Source: Trileptium ribeirensis
Lineage: Eukaryota; Nematoda; Enoplea; Enoplida; Thoracostomopsidae
Direction of reading: 5' to 3'
Assembly (NCBI GenBank): GCA_030248225.1
Contig: JASANE010017546.1
Location: forward strand, 62,001-126,000
Length of the DNA stretch: 64,000 nt
Numbering within the stretch: the stretch's first letter is position 1; the number at the start of each line of letters is the position of its first letter. Shown piece by piece: positions 49,191 through 59,913 of this stretch. Below the pieces are notes generated by a model. That model had not been told where the DNA came from. It saw nothing but the letters and a program-made list of their open reading frames with translations, and did not search any database. Position numbers and translations under genes: made by a program.

Positions 49191-51170
49191 ATAAAACACA
49201 AACGTGTTGCAATTTTTACGCATGGGCATCGCGTAGTAAAACACTACCAAACCCGACTGAACTAATCGGGTACCAGATGCTAACTTTGCTTGTTCTCTTA
49301 AAACGTATTGATTTCTTATAATGTATTCAAATTTTCATGTCTTCGACATTCAAGATAGTGAGCCAAATTTGTAAATATGGCGTTAAACTACGCTTCAAAC
49401 CAACCTTTGCCGCAAATACGTGGATGACACACAATTTTTAACAACTCCGATCGAGCAGAACAATTTTTAGCTAATTTCAGCTCTAAGCACAGCAGCATAC
49501 AGTTCACAACTGAGAACGAAGAAAGTGGGTCTATACCGTTTTTTGATTTTCGGATCAACAAAAATTTACGCTGGATTTATCACGTCTACATAAAGAAAAT
49601 CAACCTTTACAGGTTAACTAACAAAATTTGACCTAAACTTGTGGACAAGCCAATCAGAAACTATATAAGTAGATGAGCTTTCGGGTTCAAGTGATATCTG
49701 TCTCCAGAAACTATCACATGTGACAAAATGCAACACAGAGTACGAACTGAAATAATTCTTTATTAGGTAAATTACCGTTCTTGATTCTTCTTTGAACAAG
49801 CTCAAGAAGCGGAGTATTGTTTCCAATAGCTCATCCAACTTGTAATGTCCGCATCGTTTTCGTAACTGACACCAGAATTAAGATTTGTACAAGGGACGAA
49901 CACCAGAATAACTCAGATCCTTTGTTGTTTATAAATTGGGCTATTCTGCTTGTGAAGCAGAAATCTGCTACATTCGCCGATACCTAACAACTATGATTTA
50001 GAAACATACTGGCATCTTGGCTAGAACAGCAAAGTCCCTTAATAATACTCGGTTACAGAATTCAGCAATATATATTTCCATCTCAACACCTGTAATTATG
50101 CAGCTATCTCAAACGATTTTACAGTTAATTGTTTAAATAAGGAGTCAGAAATTGAATGCCCCATCGGTATTGCAAAGTTTGGAAAACATTCGGTTCAAAA
50201 AATTCTGAATAACATTAATTCCCCCCCGCCCTTTGAGGTTGTTCACCTAAAACTATGTTTGGCAGTACTTTGATCTTAAAATTGTAACATAAAATATTCT
50301 ATAATGGCAACATAAAAAATATATATACCGTTGGCTTTGCCCAGCTAAACTTTAATTCCGTAAAAAGTAGGTTTGACGGCTCCAGTTCCTGAACTCAACG
50401 TTGGACACATACATGCACATGTTCTTCCCAGATGTAAGGAAACAGCAATCGTCGCATTCAGAATCACTAACAGATCGCAACTAATACTACTCCAAGCAAG
50501 ATACATATTAAACTTTCTTATTAAATAATTTATTTAAATAAATAATAATTAAACTTTCTTATTAAATGCTAAGATACGTTCTTTCATATTAAACTTAAAC
50601 GTATTACGATAGTTGAAAATTCACCGACCAAGGCTCTTATTACTAATTGATATTAACGCAGCGTAAAATTAATACGTCAACTAAAGGACGGTTGTGACTC
50701 AACATGCCTCTAATTATTAAAAAACGCAATATATACATAACCATAATTATTTTCGCCTATATTACCATATTGACCAGTTACCTACATACAATAGGTATAT
50801 TACATCAACATTTTAATCATTGTACTCTATGAACAATCATTATAATTATAAAACAGCGAGGAAATTATGAATATAGTTCACTCGTACACTAGTTCGATTT
50901 CAATGGATCGATCACGGCTCGCAGACTTTGTCGGCAAAGCTTTGATGACTGAATTCAGAAATATGCAGCTCAATAATTATGTCCGTTGGCATTACTATGC
51001 CTAATGACTAAAATATAGAAAGCCTTTGTGGGATTCGACGTATGTAGAGTTTCTTTTTTATCTTGCATTACGTGGCACCCTGTTTGACAACATTGTTCCG
51101 ATTAAATTATGCAGGCAGGGCAACCTAGCGAAAATCGAAGCTGGTAAATTCTATAATAATATGAATTATG
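49191..51170. other. Downstream of LENG8, no firm gene
   Basis: A minus-strand exon-like frame at about 49848-49768 has an acceptor (GGTGTCAG), reads LRKRCGHYKLDELLETILRF and ends at ACG|GTAATT. A plus frame at 50868-51003 reads MNIVHSYTSSISMDRSRLAD and on to a stop after 45 residues. Neither has recognised relatives. Confidence 0.25.
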
Positions 51171-51270
51171 ACCCGTGTAATTCGCGACGACAGGGCCACA
51201 AAAATGATTCAAACATCGGATCCTACGGGGCACACTGCTAAAATACCACCGAGCTACACTGGCGAGCATC
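51165..51270 (-). mobile_element. tRNA-like SINE fragment overlapping the end of LENG8
   Basis: The minus strand reads GCTCGCCAGTGTAGCTCGGTGGTATTTTAG... with an A box (TAGCTCGGTGGTA) and, about 40 bases on, GATGTTTGAATC, a good B box. Order and spacing are those of a tRNA and of the SINE family here. The acceptor stem does not pair. Confidence 0.55.
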
Positions 51271-51403
51271 GATACGACTTTCGTTGTCAATCATCGCTGT
51301 TGACGGAAAGCTTTCAAGCGATTTCAGAAAATCAACCAAATTCTTAGTGTTGCTAAACGCAAGCTCTTTTGCGACAAACTCTAACGGAATTGTTGGTCTG
51401 TAG
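51238..51403 (-). CDS. LENG8: LENG8-like protein, last exon
   Basis: The acceptor is ATATTTTAG; the exon's first base completes Ala (GC|C). It reads YRPTIPLEFVAKELAFSNTK, then FLKSLESFPSTAMIDNESRIDARQCSSVVF and stop. Human LENG8 ends FRPALPVSYLQAELAF ... SSIDCRLSLAQLSAF, an alignment over the whole exon. The final codons and the TAG fall within a tRNA-like sequence, so the extreme C terminus may have been supplied or altered by a SINE. LENG8 is a SAC3/GANP-domain nuclear protein linked to mRNA processing and export. Confidence 0.88.
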
Positions 51404-52071
51404 CTAAAATATTAACGGCATGATTATTACAAGTTCCATAGACAAATCAATATAGATGGTGAAACATGTGCTGTGCAATATGGATGTCGAAGACTATACA
51501 ATGAATATGTTACAAGCTAACCCGAAAATTTTAAGTAAAATGGATACCTAGTCACCGTCTTCAGTGCAAGTGGCATCCGACAACCTGTCGATCAAAAATC
51601 ACGATGACGAGAACATCGCTGCTAGCAGCTGTGTAAGAGCAAGTGTTTTTCCAAACACATTGCCGAATACTCAGATGTCAGTCAATAGCCATGCTGATGC
51701 CATAAAGTGGGTATGTTTGCTTTAAGATAGAGACCAGTAATATTGTAAAGAAGCCGTCCGGTGTAACAGGATATTTTTACTCCCCGGATATTTATACTCC
51801 CCAGTAAAAATATCCTAGGATATTTTTACTCCCCCCAGGATATTTTTACTTCCCTTCTATATTTAGATTACACGTTTCGATTTGATGTTATGTTGATGGC
51901 ATATGGCATGTATTTCATTTCAGTTCCCAATCATAAAGCAGCAGCGATACGCTCAAAATTGCATTGATTAACGCAACCCATAGTCATAAAATTGTTTTAT
52001 AAAACTTACATATACTTACAGAGCAAAAATCAAAAGCATAAACATAACACTGTATACTAAAACACGAATAT

Positions 52072-52548
52072 CTAAATCACTGCTGACTTAATCGGAATGG
52101 ATTGTAATTCTGTCTTAGAGGTATCAAACTTCGGGTTCACTCGCTGGCAACGGTCGCATGATTTGATGCACTGCTGTATGTCAGTTTTCATGTCGTGCCA
52201 ATAGTAACGTTTAGTAACCAAGTCCAGCATACTGTCCCGCCCCCGATGTCCACTCAATGCTTCAGACTCCAAGCTATTATCTTGACCAGAATGGAATGTT
52301 TGTATCAATTGTTTTTGTTCTGCGATGTCTGTGACCACCTGAACAGCGACGATTTTATTTTCTGATCCGGCAATTTTCAGATTTTTGTTATAAAATAGTT
52401 GACCGTTGCGGACACAGTACTGTTTGCACTGTCGACGAAAGTTAGCACGCTGGCCTTTATCTAACATGACGAGTGGATATCGTCCGTTGGTAATATAGTT
52501 ACGAACATCGTTAAAACTGATGTGTTTATTAGTTTTAGATTTAAACAT
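52072..52548 (-). CDS. Integrase H2C2 zinc-binding domain protein without catalytic core
   Basis: 158 residues from a true ATG. The C-terminal half is an HHCC integrase finger: His86 (QTFHSGQ), His101 (LSGHRGRD), Cys131 and Cys134 (CIKSCDRCQRVNPKF). The wording KRYYWHDMKTDIQQC is typical of Ty3/Gypsy-derived integrases and their GIN1/KRBA2/Ginger relatives, as is the N-terminal region NFRRQCKQYCVRNGQLFY. Family members continue past ELQSIPIK into the DDE core with a WxQVGIDL-like start; here the frame stops at KSAVI, precisely at the domain border, and no room for a core remains in the element. The ORF itself is undamaged, which is unusual for a dead copy. A role in DNA binding, for example to the flanking palindromes, is inference. 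Confidence 0.88.
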   Translation of the reverse strand: MFKSKTNKHISFNDVRNYITNGRYPLVMLDKGQRANFRRQCKQYCVRNGQLFYNKNLKIAGSENKIVAVQVVTDIAEQKQLIQTFHSGQDNSLESEALSGHRGRDSMLDLVTKRYYWHDMKTDIQQCIKSCDRCQRVNPKFDTSKTELQSIPIKSAVI

Positions 52549-52672
52549 TTGTCACAAATCACTATAAACCTGAAATAAAAAGAAAGTATGAACGGTATAT
52601 ACACCATAGAAATGGTATAGGAAATACTTTTTCTAGAGGAAGTAAAGATTTTTAGAACATTTTACTGGGGAG

Positions 52673-52847
52673 TAAAAATATCCTGGAGGGAGTAAAAATA
52701 TCCTAGGATATTTTTACTGTGAAGTAAAAATATCCTAGGATATTTTTACTGTGGAGTAAAAATATCCTAGGATATTTTTACTGGGGAGTAAAAATATCCT
52801 AGGATATTTTTACTGGGGAGTAAAAATATCCTGGAGTAAAAATATCC
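52673..52847. repeat. Right-hand array of alternating AGTAAAAATATCC 13-mers
   Basis: Eleven copies, several joined head-to-head across CCTAGG into a perfect 28-bp palindrome, separated by GG(G)GAG/GTGGAG spacers. The left array (51769-51855) has five copies in the same style. Confidence 0.9.
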
Positions 52848-53975
52848 GTGTACACCGGACGGTACTAAAATCATAATCGACCGTAATGGTCTCGCCTAGT
52901 GGACAGTTACATTGTCATGATGTAAATCGCCATTTTCGTTACACATCAACATTCTCACAAATTTCGCTAACAAAACAACGTGCAAATAATACTGTAGTTG
53001 CGAGGAATGTTTGAAACTGTGACACAAAATTTTCAAAAGTCAAGTTGAATTCTGTCCAAATTTGCTATATTTGAATACGACCAGAGATAAGAACGCATTC
53101 GGCTCCGCAAACCTCGATGTTACAGACTCATTTTGGCAAAATAGATAATTGTGATTCAATTTCCTAAAAAAGTTGCGTGATGTGTTGGCAAAAAATCCAA
53201 ACAGTTACAGTATACAATGAGTTGTGGTGAAACCAGATTTCGAATACAAAAATCTTAAACGCAAAGCCCACAACGAGCAAAAAACTTACTTTCGATGACG
53301 TCCGAATGCTGAAAACTTTATATGAAGCTCTGAAAACAAATGTTACTGCAAGTCACAGTCTATGACTTGTTTGGTAAAAACCTTGTGCCGTAAAAGAAAA
53401 CGACCTAGATATTTGGTGAAAACTTCAGTCAAGGAAAAAAGAAACTGCAGATGTGACCGGACCTTATTTCGTCAAGACTCCGATAGGCGCAATTTCGCTC
53501 GCGTGTTTAAAGATGGACAGACGAAATTGTATTATGGTTGAGGAAGGAATCAACTTTGTCTGGATGCGGACTCGCGTTTTTGTCTGTCTACATCCGTTTT
53601 TACTCGTGATTGTATAGCTTAGAGCAGAAGTCAAAATTAAGCTCATGAGTGGAAGTATATATGCTACGAAATACTGTTAGAGTCAGAATTAAGTGCAGAT
53701 AAAATCGAACGCAGACGAAACCATGCGATAGCACAATCGTTTAAAAGAAATTAGTTAAATTAAACGCAAACTAGCAAATTCTATGAAATTATTTTTTATT
53801 TTAACACAATCGAAATAGCATGAAACTTCGTTCAATTTTTGAACACACAATTCTGATTGTAACTTCTGTGTATGTTTATAGAGGCAGTGTAGAGGACTTT
53901 TGGGTATGTCGATAGTACAGTCGTAATTTGATTGTCGCTTAACGAGCGAGTGAACAAAAAATACTACAATATTTC

Positions 53976-54100
53976 AGCCCCCGACTTAGGCTAAGTACAT
54001 ACTTCATATAATGACCTTATCTTAGGCTAAGACTAAGGCTTCCTATATCGAGAACGGCATGGCATGCATTATATTTCGGCCCCTGAAGGTGACAGGGCCA
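53976..54100 (-). repeat. Fragment of the 206-bp MITE family, inverted
   Basis: Contains AGCCCCCGACTTAGGCTAAG, GAGAACGGCATGGCATGCAT and TTTCGGCCCCTGAAGGTGAC, the reverse complement order of 33401-33606. Confidence 0.7.
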
Positions 54101-54321
54101 ATAGTACTGTAGAAAGCGCTGTACAGCACTTCTGGCTATATCTATGGGGCACTGTAGCGCACTTCTTGATAAGCCCTGTTAATATAGAAACTGTGAGATG
54201 ATAGTGACCGCGCACCATAAGGACGAGGTAATGTTTGCAAATGAGAAAAAATTGGCTGGAACGGCAAGTTTACACTAATGTCCGCGCTGAGAGCGTGCTT
54301 CATGATACACGCCAAACTTAC

Positions 54322-54532
54322 GCTTTCAAAATCACAGTTAGCGCGGCTTTACGCTCACGATCAACAAATAAATCTAAAAGATAGCCGCTCATTGCCGGCG
54401 GTGAGTCGCCGTACAGTTTGAAAAAACGATGATAATTACGAAGTGCCCAGGCTGAGCGAAGTTTGAGCGCAAACGTTACCGTCTGATCAGCTTTTGCTTC
54501 GGGCGTCAGGTACGCAAGAAATGTTACAATAT
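54322..54532 (-). CDS. LENG8: LENG8-like protein, SAC3/GANP-domain exon
   Basis: The acceptor TTTTTCAG and donor GTAAGT are both canonical; phases are 1 in, 2 out. It encodes [20 protein letters not shown], then [20 protein letters not shown] and [20 protein letters not shown]. Human LENG8 has ALRAAWALGNYHRFFRLY and [20 protein letters not shown], so this is the diagnostic centre of the domain. Confidence 0.94.
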
Positions 54533-54596
54533 CTGAAAAACAAATAATTGCGTAAATTATTGTTTCAGCTAGGTCATTCTGAGTAAAACAACTTGG

Positions 54597-54800
54597 TTCT
54601 CCAAAGCGGATGGCCCTGGAATTTTTCGGTTTCCTTTAGGCAAAATGGAAGTACGATTAATTCATGCCTTTAAATTTTTGGCTTCCTCCCGATAAAGTCA
54701 CTTCGCATAAATAAATGACAAATTTTTTGTAAAAAACGTTTCTGAACGTTTTGCACCCCCTGGCAAAATTTTCAGAGAATGGAGAAGCTAGAACAAGTAT
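54597..54800. repeat. Dispersed repeat fragment in a LENG8 intron
   Basis: GCACCCCCTGGCAAAATTTT followed by AGAATGGAGAAG, and GGCCCTGGAATTTTTCGG, match pieces of 57995-58375 (CCCCTGGCAAAATTTTGAGC, GGACCCTGGCATTTTTCG). Confidence 0.55.
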
Positions 54801-55776
54801 GCACAAGTAAAACAACACGCGGGCCGCTTTTAGAATGCACACACTTTTGAGTCAAGACTGTGACATTTCTTGAATCCCACATATACAAATGGTACCAGTA
54901 AACCACGACTGCCTCATCCTTGCACTCGGGCTAGCCGTCTACGACCTGTTTGTCAGGCTCTCAGTAAGAACATCATGGCAATAAATAGAATTTTACATTT
55001 TTCAATTATTATTTTATCTGTATTTATTGTAACGTTATATACAGCAATATTTTCAATACCAATTCCATTGTCAACAATGAAGACTACATATCAATATTAG
55101 TCAGTTTTCAGTTTTTCTTAAATATGGTTTTGTATACATGAAAATGATTTTGTATGAGAATAAATTACTAAGCCAAGCTTGCAACTGGCGACACACAGAC
55201 ATGTTAGTTCGACCTGCGCCGATCCCAAATTACAACTCGTTAGTAACGATGCAAAAAGATAAAAAATAACCCATTTACAGTATTTTGAAAAAACATAATA
55301 ACATTTGCAAGCCGCATTGCATACTGCAATTCATGCAAGATCACGCTGTTCAAATAAATGTGTTTAACAGATCAACGCAATGGTCATTAACTCTTTAAAG
55401 GCCGAACTAATGTGCGTATTGTTAACTATTTGACAAAAGCAAGGCGGCAACAGGAAGCCTTATAAAACTGCTGCAAAAATGGCACACGCAAGCCACAACG
55501 CCAAGTAAGAGTTGTAGCTCAGGACCATGCAAAGCGGGCAAATACCAAACATATGTATGTACAGTATGCGAAAAACTCAGCTAACACCGCTTCACAATTC
55601 GTGACGGTGACGTTTTGACGCCAGTGGGCATTATAATGGTTAGTCAATAGTCAAACAGGCTAAATTTTTGAAAAAGAGCGAGCATAGAGAGCAGAGTTTC
55701 GAGAGATGTTTAATTTGATTCCTACTACGATAAATAGCATATAAATGTAACAGCGCATTATACGCGATGCACTTAC

Positions 55777-55909
55777 CTAGTGTGCTTTCGGAAAACATAT
55801 AATACAGTAGACGATAGGCCACAAATTCGTACTGATTGGGCGATGACGGCAATTCCTTGTACAAGGCGTGTAACTGAGTCTGACACTGATTGAATTCTTC
55901 TTTGTCACC
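55777..55909 (-). CDS. LENG8: LENG8-like protein, exon
   Basis: Begins [20 protein letters not shown] and ends [17 protein letters not shown] before CTAG|GTAAGT. Human has [17 protein letters not shown] and EFTAYRILYYIFT. 133 nt, phase 0 in and 1 out, fitting the next exon. Confidence 0.94.
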
Positions 55910-57627
55910 CTTTAATAATGAAACATAATAGCACGAAAATACTTACATGCTAAGCAGAAGCGCCCAAGGTTAAGGATGATAGTATATTCCGGAGTGGTAG
56001 GTGGCGGTTTACGCGCCGTAAGAGGAGTAACCAAAATCTTCCCTAATGTTCTCCATAATTTTTTAAAGTTGTCTCAGTTTTTTTAATCTTATTCCGGTGG
56101 TGGGGGATGGTGGAAGTGTCCGGCCTTTATACGGGTACCTACGATGTGATTTGTTGAAAACCTGTCGGATTTTTCTGCTCCCGACGAATAAAATTACCTT
56201 GTGACAACCAGAACTACAGTGTTCGTCAAAAATGACTGGAGCGTTTCGAACGAACGAACATCACACAGGTATTGAGGAAAATTTATGTATCCATGAGCAA
56301 GTCTCGAACAAATTTCAGACAGCTCTCAAACATATTAAAAAAGCATGCTAAAATTTTTCGGTAATGTCGAAACAGTTTTTGAGGAAAATTTCTATGTTGT
56401 CTAACGAATCGGATTCATTTCTTCTGAGTATTGTAGTCCCCATGAGGTGCAATAGTCTACCAGAAATGCATTACATCACAAAATGCGGAAAATATATGTT
56501 AATATGTGTTGTACCATGCTGTGTGGCAATGCCAGATGAAGACAAACGTGAAGCAGATGATTATTGTTAAACAGTAAATTTAATGCCATTCCATAAAAAC
56601 AAGTAATACAAATCTCAATACACAATATGCATTTACAGCGTCATATAACACAGATGGGGACAGGATTTTCAAACTACCCAGAATTTCGGCGGCCTCCCCC
56701 TCGGTCAACTCTACAGTATCCCTAGATATTTTCAGGTCACACCAAATATAGTCGTCCTAACGAGAAATGGTTATAACAAAACTCAAAATTACTGCTTATA
56801 TTTCGTCTATTTAAAATACTAAGAAAAACGAAGATCGGCCTGCAGAAATATGCATTTGCAGTGCTTAATAATAGATATGAAACAACAATGATAAAATGTT
56901 GCAAATGGTTTGAAATACACGAATAAATACAATTATTATGAGAACCTCAGAGCTGGGGTACGGCTTTGCCCAGGTAAGCTGGGGTATTTCTCCCTATGTG
57001 TTTTCAGTTTCCTCAACTTGGAATCGGCGGGCCTGCAATTAATATTTTTTGTCCGTGGAGAGGTCAGATATTGCGCGAGGAAAATATGAGAAACCTCTCG
57101 CCGCATTGCTATAGAACATTTTTTGTATAAAAGACTACAAAAATGACATAAAAATTAACGTTTTCAAAATGTTGACTACTACGGTTTTCCTATCGATGAA
57201 TGTCGATTTCATTCTTTTAAGTGAGCAAGGAATATGTCATGTAACAACGTTCGGGATGCTGCTAAAAATGATCCAATTAAAACGATCAAATTTTGGTTTT
57301 TAAAACCAGAATTTTGAGATTACTTGTATACAGACGACTACATAAATTTCAAATGAATTCTACTCGAATTTATTTAAACAAACTCAATTCCACTACAGTT
57401 GATCTGGAGAATAAATCCGTTCAAGACATGAAATAATTATAGCTATTTTTTACTATCTCACAGCACATGTTAACGGTAGTCGCTGCCCTGCGCATCCCAG
57501 AAAAGGCTAGGTCGCACTATGTTCATGCCTTTATTGTGTGTAAACTGGCAACATTAGCTCAGTTTAAAACATCGATTAATGGTTAACGAATGCGGCGTAT
57601 CGAAATGGGTAAGCATCGAAAGTATAC

Positions 57628-57696
57628 CTGTTCCAACGCAATTCGAGCATGTGTTTCATATACAGTCACCGTAAAATCGTTGCGAATACACTGGAT
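57628..57696 (-). CDS. LENG8: LENG8-like protein, 69-nt exon
   Basis: Flanked by TTGTTTCAG and CAG|GTATAC; 23 codons, phase 0 both sides. Encodes [20 protein letters not shown] then LEQ. Human: [23 protein letters not shown]. Confidence 0.94.
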
Positions 57697-57994
57697 CTGA
57701 AACAAACAACGTAAAGACGTATCTAAGCTCGAATTAAATAATCATTAAACGTCAGTTTCAACTGCTACCCACTTGCAGTACCTAACACTTTTTTTCATGG
57801 ATAAATAATGTGACATTAGACCAGCTTAATCACTTTACACATGTTGACACAAAATTTTCGCAGTATATAAATTTTGTTAATTCCTCATGCAAAAACGAAG
57901 GAGTTTTGAAATGAGTGTCTGCCTTGTTTATAGCACCATCACAACAACAAAGTTCTTATATCACTAATTGTGTTAGTAGAATAAGTATATAACC

Positions 57995-58375
57995 GGGCTC
58001 ACCAAATTGTGGACCCTGGCATTTTTCGATAACTCCTGCTTCATAACAGGTGTCCCCCGGTTCGTGCTCCCTGGCAAAGTTTTGGGCTTCCCCCGGTTCA
58101 CCGCCACTTGGAAAATTTTTTGCTTCGAAACGATTCAACGTACATAAAATTTGATCAACATCTGTACTAAAATTCCGTTCTGAAGTAAAAAAATTTTACA
58201 AATTTTGTCAAAATTTTCATCAAAATAGCTTTTTGTCTTCACCAAAAACGTTTTGACAGTGTTTCTGACACGATTATTAACCGTTTTTTTGGCGAAATCC
58301 CGCCTGGCCAAATCGGGCGCCCCCGGTTCAGAACCAGGGGCCCCTGGCAAAATTTTGAGCGAATGGAGAGTCCAG
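57995..58375. repeat. Dispersed repeat in a LENG8 intron
   Basis: Holds several CCCCCGGTTC and CCTGGCAAA(G/A)TTTTG motifs, shared in part with 54597-54800. The long minus-strand frame 58135-58548 passes through it and is not a gene. Confidence 0.5.
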
Positions 58376-59547
58376 TATAACACCATCATCATCAAAGCGT
58401 TATGATATCTGCAGCACACCAACCGTAACCTTCTCCCTACTGAAAAAGCAATACACAAATCCGCAGCCCAGAAAACAGTAACCGCTGAGACAAAACAATT
58501 CTTAATGAAAACAATTTGGGTTATAATACATACTAAAACAAGCATCAATGTGGAAATTCCAACTACAATAAAAAAGAATATAGATAATTCGTATTTTTGA
58601 ATATATCGTGTAAATTATTTTGTTTATGAAGATTTCATAAAAAATCGCTAATACATATTTCAAATAACACTCTTACAACAATTATTACTATTAGCTTTGT
58701 CCTATGACCATTTTTTTGGTCAATAATAATCAATTAGTCATATTTTTATGCGGAATGTGATGACGGCTTCGTGCTCAGCGCACCAAAATACTATACAAAA
58801 CATGTTTTAAAAACAGTACTCCACTTCATACTTCATTAGTGATGTAGTAGGTTTTTTGGGTCCACAGGTATGTCTGGCCCAAAAAAAAAATTAGCTGGAC
58901 CCAGGGCAGTTTCAGCTTTGGAGACATAATATTTGCAAATAAATTGTATTACAAAGTGCAGGCTTTTTGCCGTTCGTACTTACATGTGTACAATAGTTGC
59001 TTACTGCTGGTTTCATGGATGGCCCTAGAGCCCCCAAAACATCCATGTCGTCACCTTAGCGCCAGGCCCTGCTCACATCAACCGCGAATGAATCGAGGCG
59101 TCATCTAATACCTGCGAGCTACTAAAAGACGACCAACATGAAAGCGTGCTAAACCAGCATCACACGGCCACTGTGCGACAGGCCGTCGCCTGATCGCCAA
59201 AGTCAATGTCGTGCTGAATGGTTACATGCCGCCAATCAACGACAATGAATCCTGACAATGAAACGCAGATCTACTTTAGCCCAGGCTACAGCCAATTCCT
59301 GAATTCATACATCCATCGATTGCATCCTAGAGTCGCTGACGCATGCAACAACTGCGGAGGCGGTGCACGTATAACGCAGAATCTATTCGCACGCACAGAA
59401 AACCTACTTCTCTGACGCCGTTGGACCTACCCTACAGATGTCGCTGATTTTCTAGAGACATAACACATCGATGAATGTTCCGATGGAGGCTACAATCATC
59501 ATCAGCATGGACGCTATGTGAAAATTTAGTCAGAATCAACAACGTAC
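58376..59547. other. LENG8 intron, remainder
   Basis: No nested gene. Near 58855-58920 GGGTCCACAGG...GCTGGACCCAGGG looks like repeat DNA. Bases 59080-59420 are less AT-rich, with an unrecognised plus-strand frame (59218-59415). Confidence 0.4.
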
Positions 59548-59682
59548 TGTTAAATCCTGTCGAATAGATTTGAGCTGATCGCAAACATACAAGTAAGATC
59601 GTTTGTCTTTCCAAGCACGTTTTACCACCTCAAGAGACTCTTTAAGTACCGATTCGGGACGAATTTGGCTTGGATCCGGTGC
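59548..59682 (-). CDS. LENG8: LENG8-like protein, exon
   Basis: Between TTGTTTCAG and ACA|GTACGT; 45 codons, phase 0. Encodes [20 protein letters not shown] and [14 protein letters not shown]. Human: APDPSTVRPVEVLKKSL and [14 protein letters not shown]. Confidence 0.94.
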
Positions 59683-59808
59683 CTGAAACAATATTTCAAA
59701 AGCATTCGAAATCAGTTAGACATAACTATATAACGATTTTCTCGTTTGGGAATATATATTTCACAATCAAGACTTGGGCTTGTATGTAATTCTTTTAATA
59801 AAGCTTAC

Positions 59809-59913
59809 CGTAGTTAAACGGAAATAATCCTTTTTTACATCAGTACAAGTGCCGATAATCACAGCAGACCCCGCACGATCAACGAAGAACAACTCTGAAT
59901 CGATGCCATCATG
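59809..59913 (-). CDS. LENG8: LENG8-like protein, first exon seen in the window
   Basis: Between TTGATTTTAG and ACG|GTAAGC; 35 codons. Ends IIGTCTDVKKDYFRLTT, matching human VGTCQDLEKPYLRLTS just before APDP. The six exons total 819 nt (272 residues and stop) with all phases consistent. Earlier exons, encoding the long low-complexity N-terminal half known from vertebrates, were not found up to 64000 and probably lie beyond. Confidence 0.92.

Larger units (their letters stand above)
51754..52862. mobile_element. Ginger/GIN-related inverted-repeat element with a stand-alone H2C2 integrase-zinc-finger ORF
   Basis: The ends match as inverted repeats: CCGTCCGGTGTA then three variable bases then GGATATTTTTACTCC, and the inverse at 52833-52862. 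Inside both ends are arrays of the 13-mer AGTAAAAATATCC in alternating orientation, at least 5 on the left (51769-51855) and 11 on the right (52673-52847), forming long palindromes. The centre holds one ORF (52072-52548, minus). No target duplication is evident outside the CCGTCC ends; if the ends are taken as TGTA...TACA, CCGG flanks both sides. It inserted in a LENG8 intron. Confidence 0.82.
51404..54321 (-). other. LENG8 intron hosting an inverted-repeat transposon and a possible antisense pseudogene
   Basis: Longest intron seen (2.9 kb). It holds the H2C2 element (51754-52862) and a MITE fragment (53976-54100). On the plus strand 51480-51710 is open for 77 codons except one TAG at codon 24, and 53180-53620 reads open except for a few TGA codons. 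This may be a decayed gene or chance. Confidence 0.5.

Noticed and set aside
58135..58548. 137-codon minus-strand frame in a LENG8 intron
   Set aside because: It runs through a dispersed repeat (CCCCCGGTTC/CCTGGCAAA motifs) and has no recognised motif or splice support.
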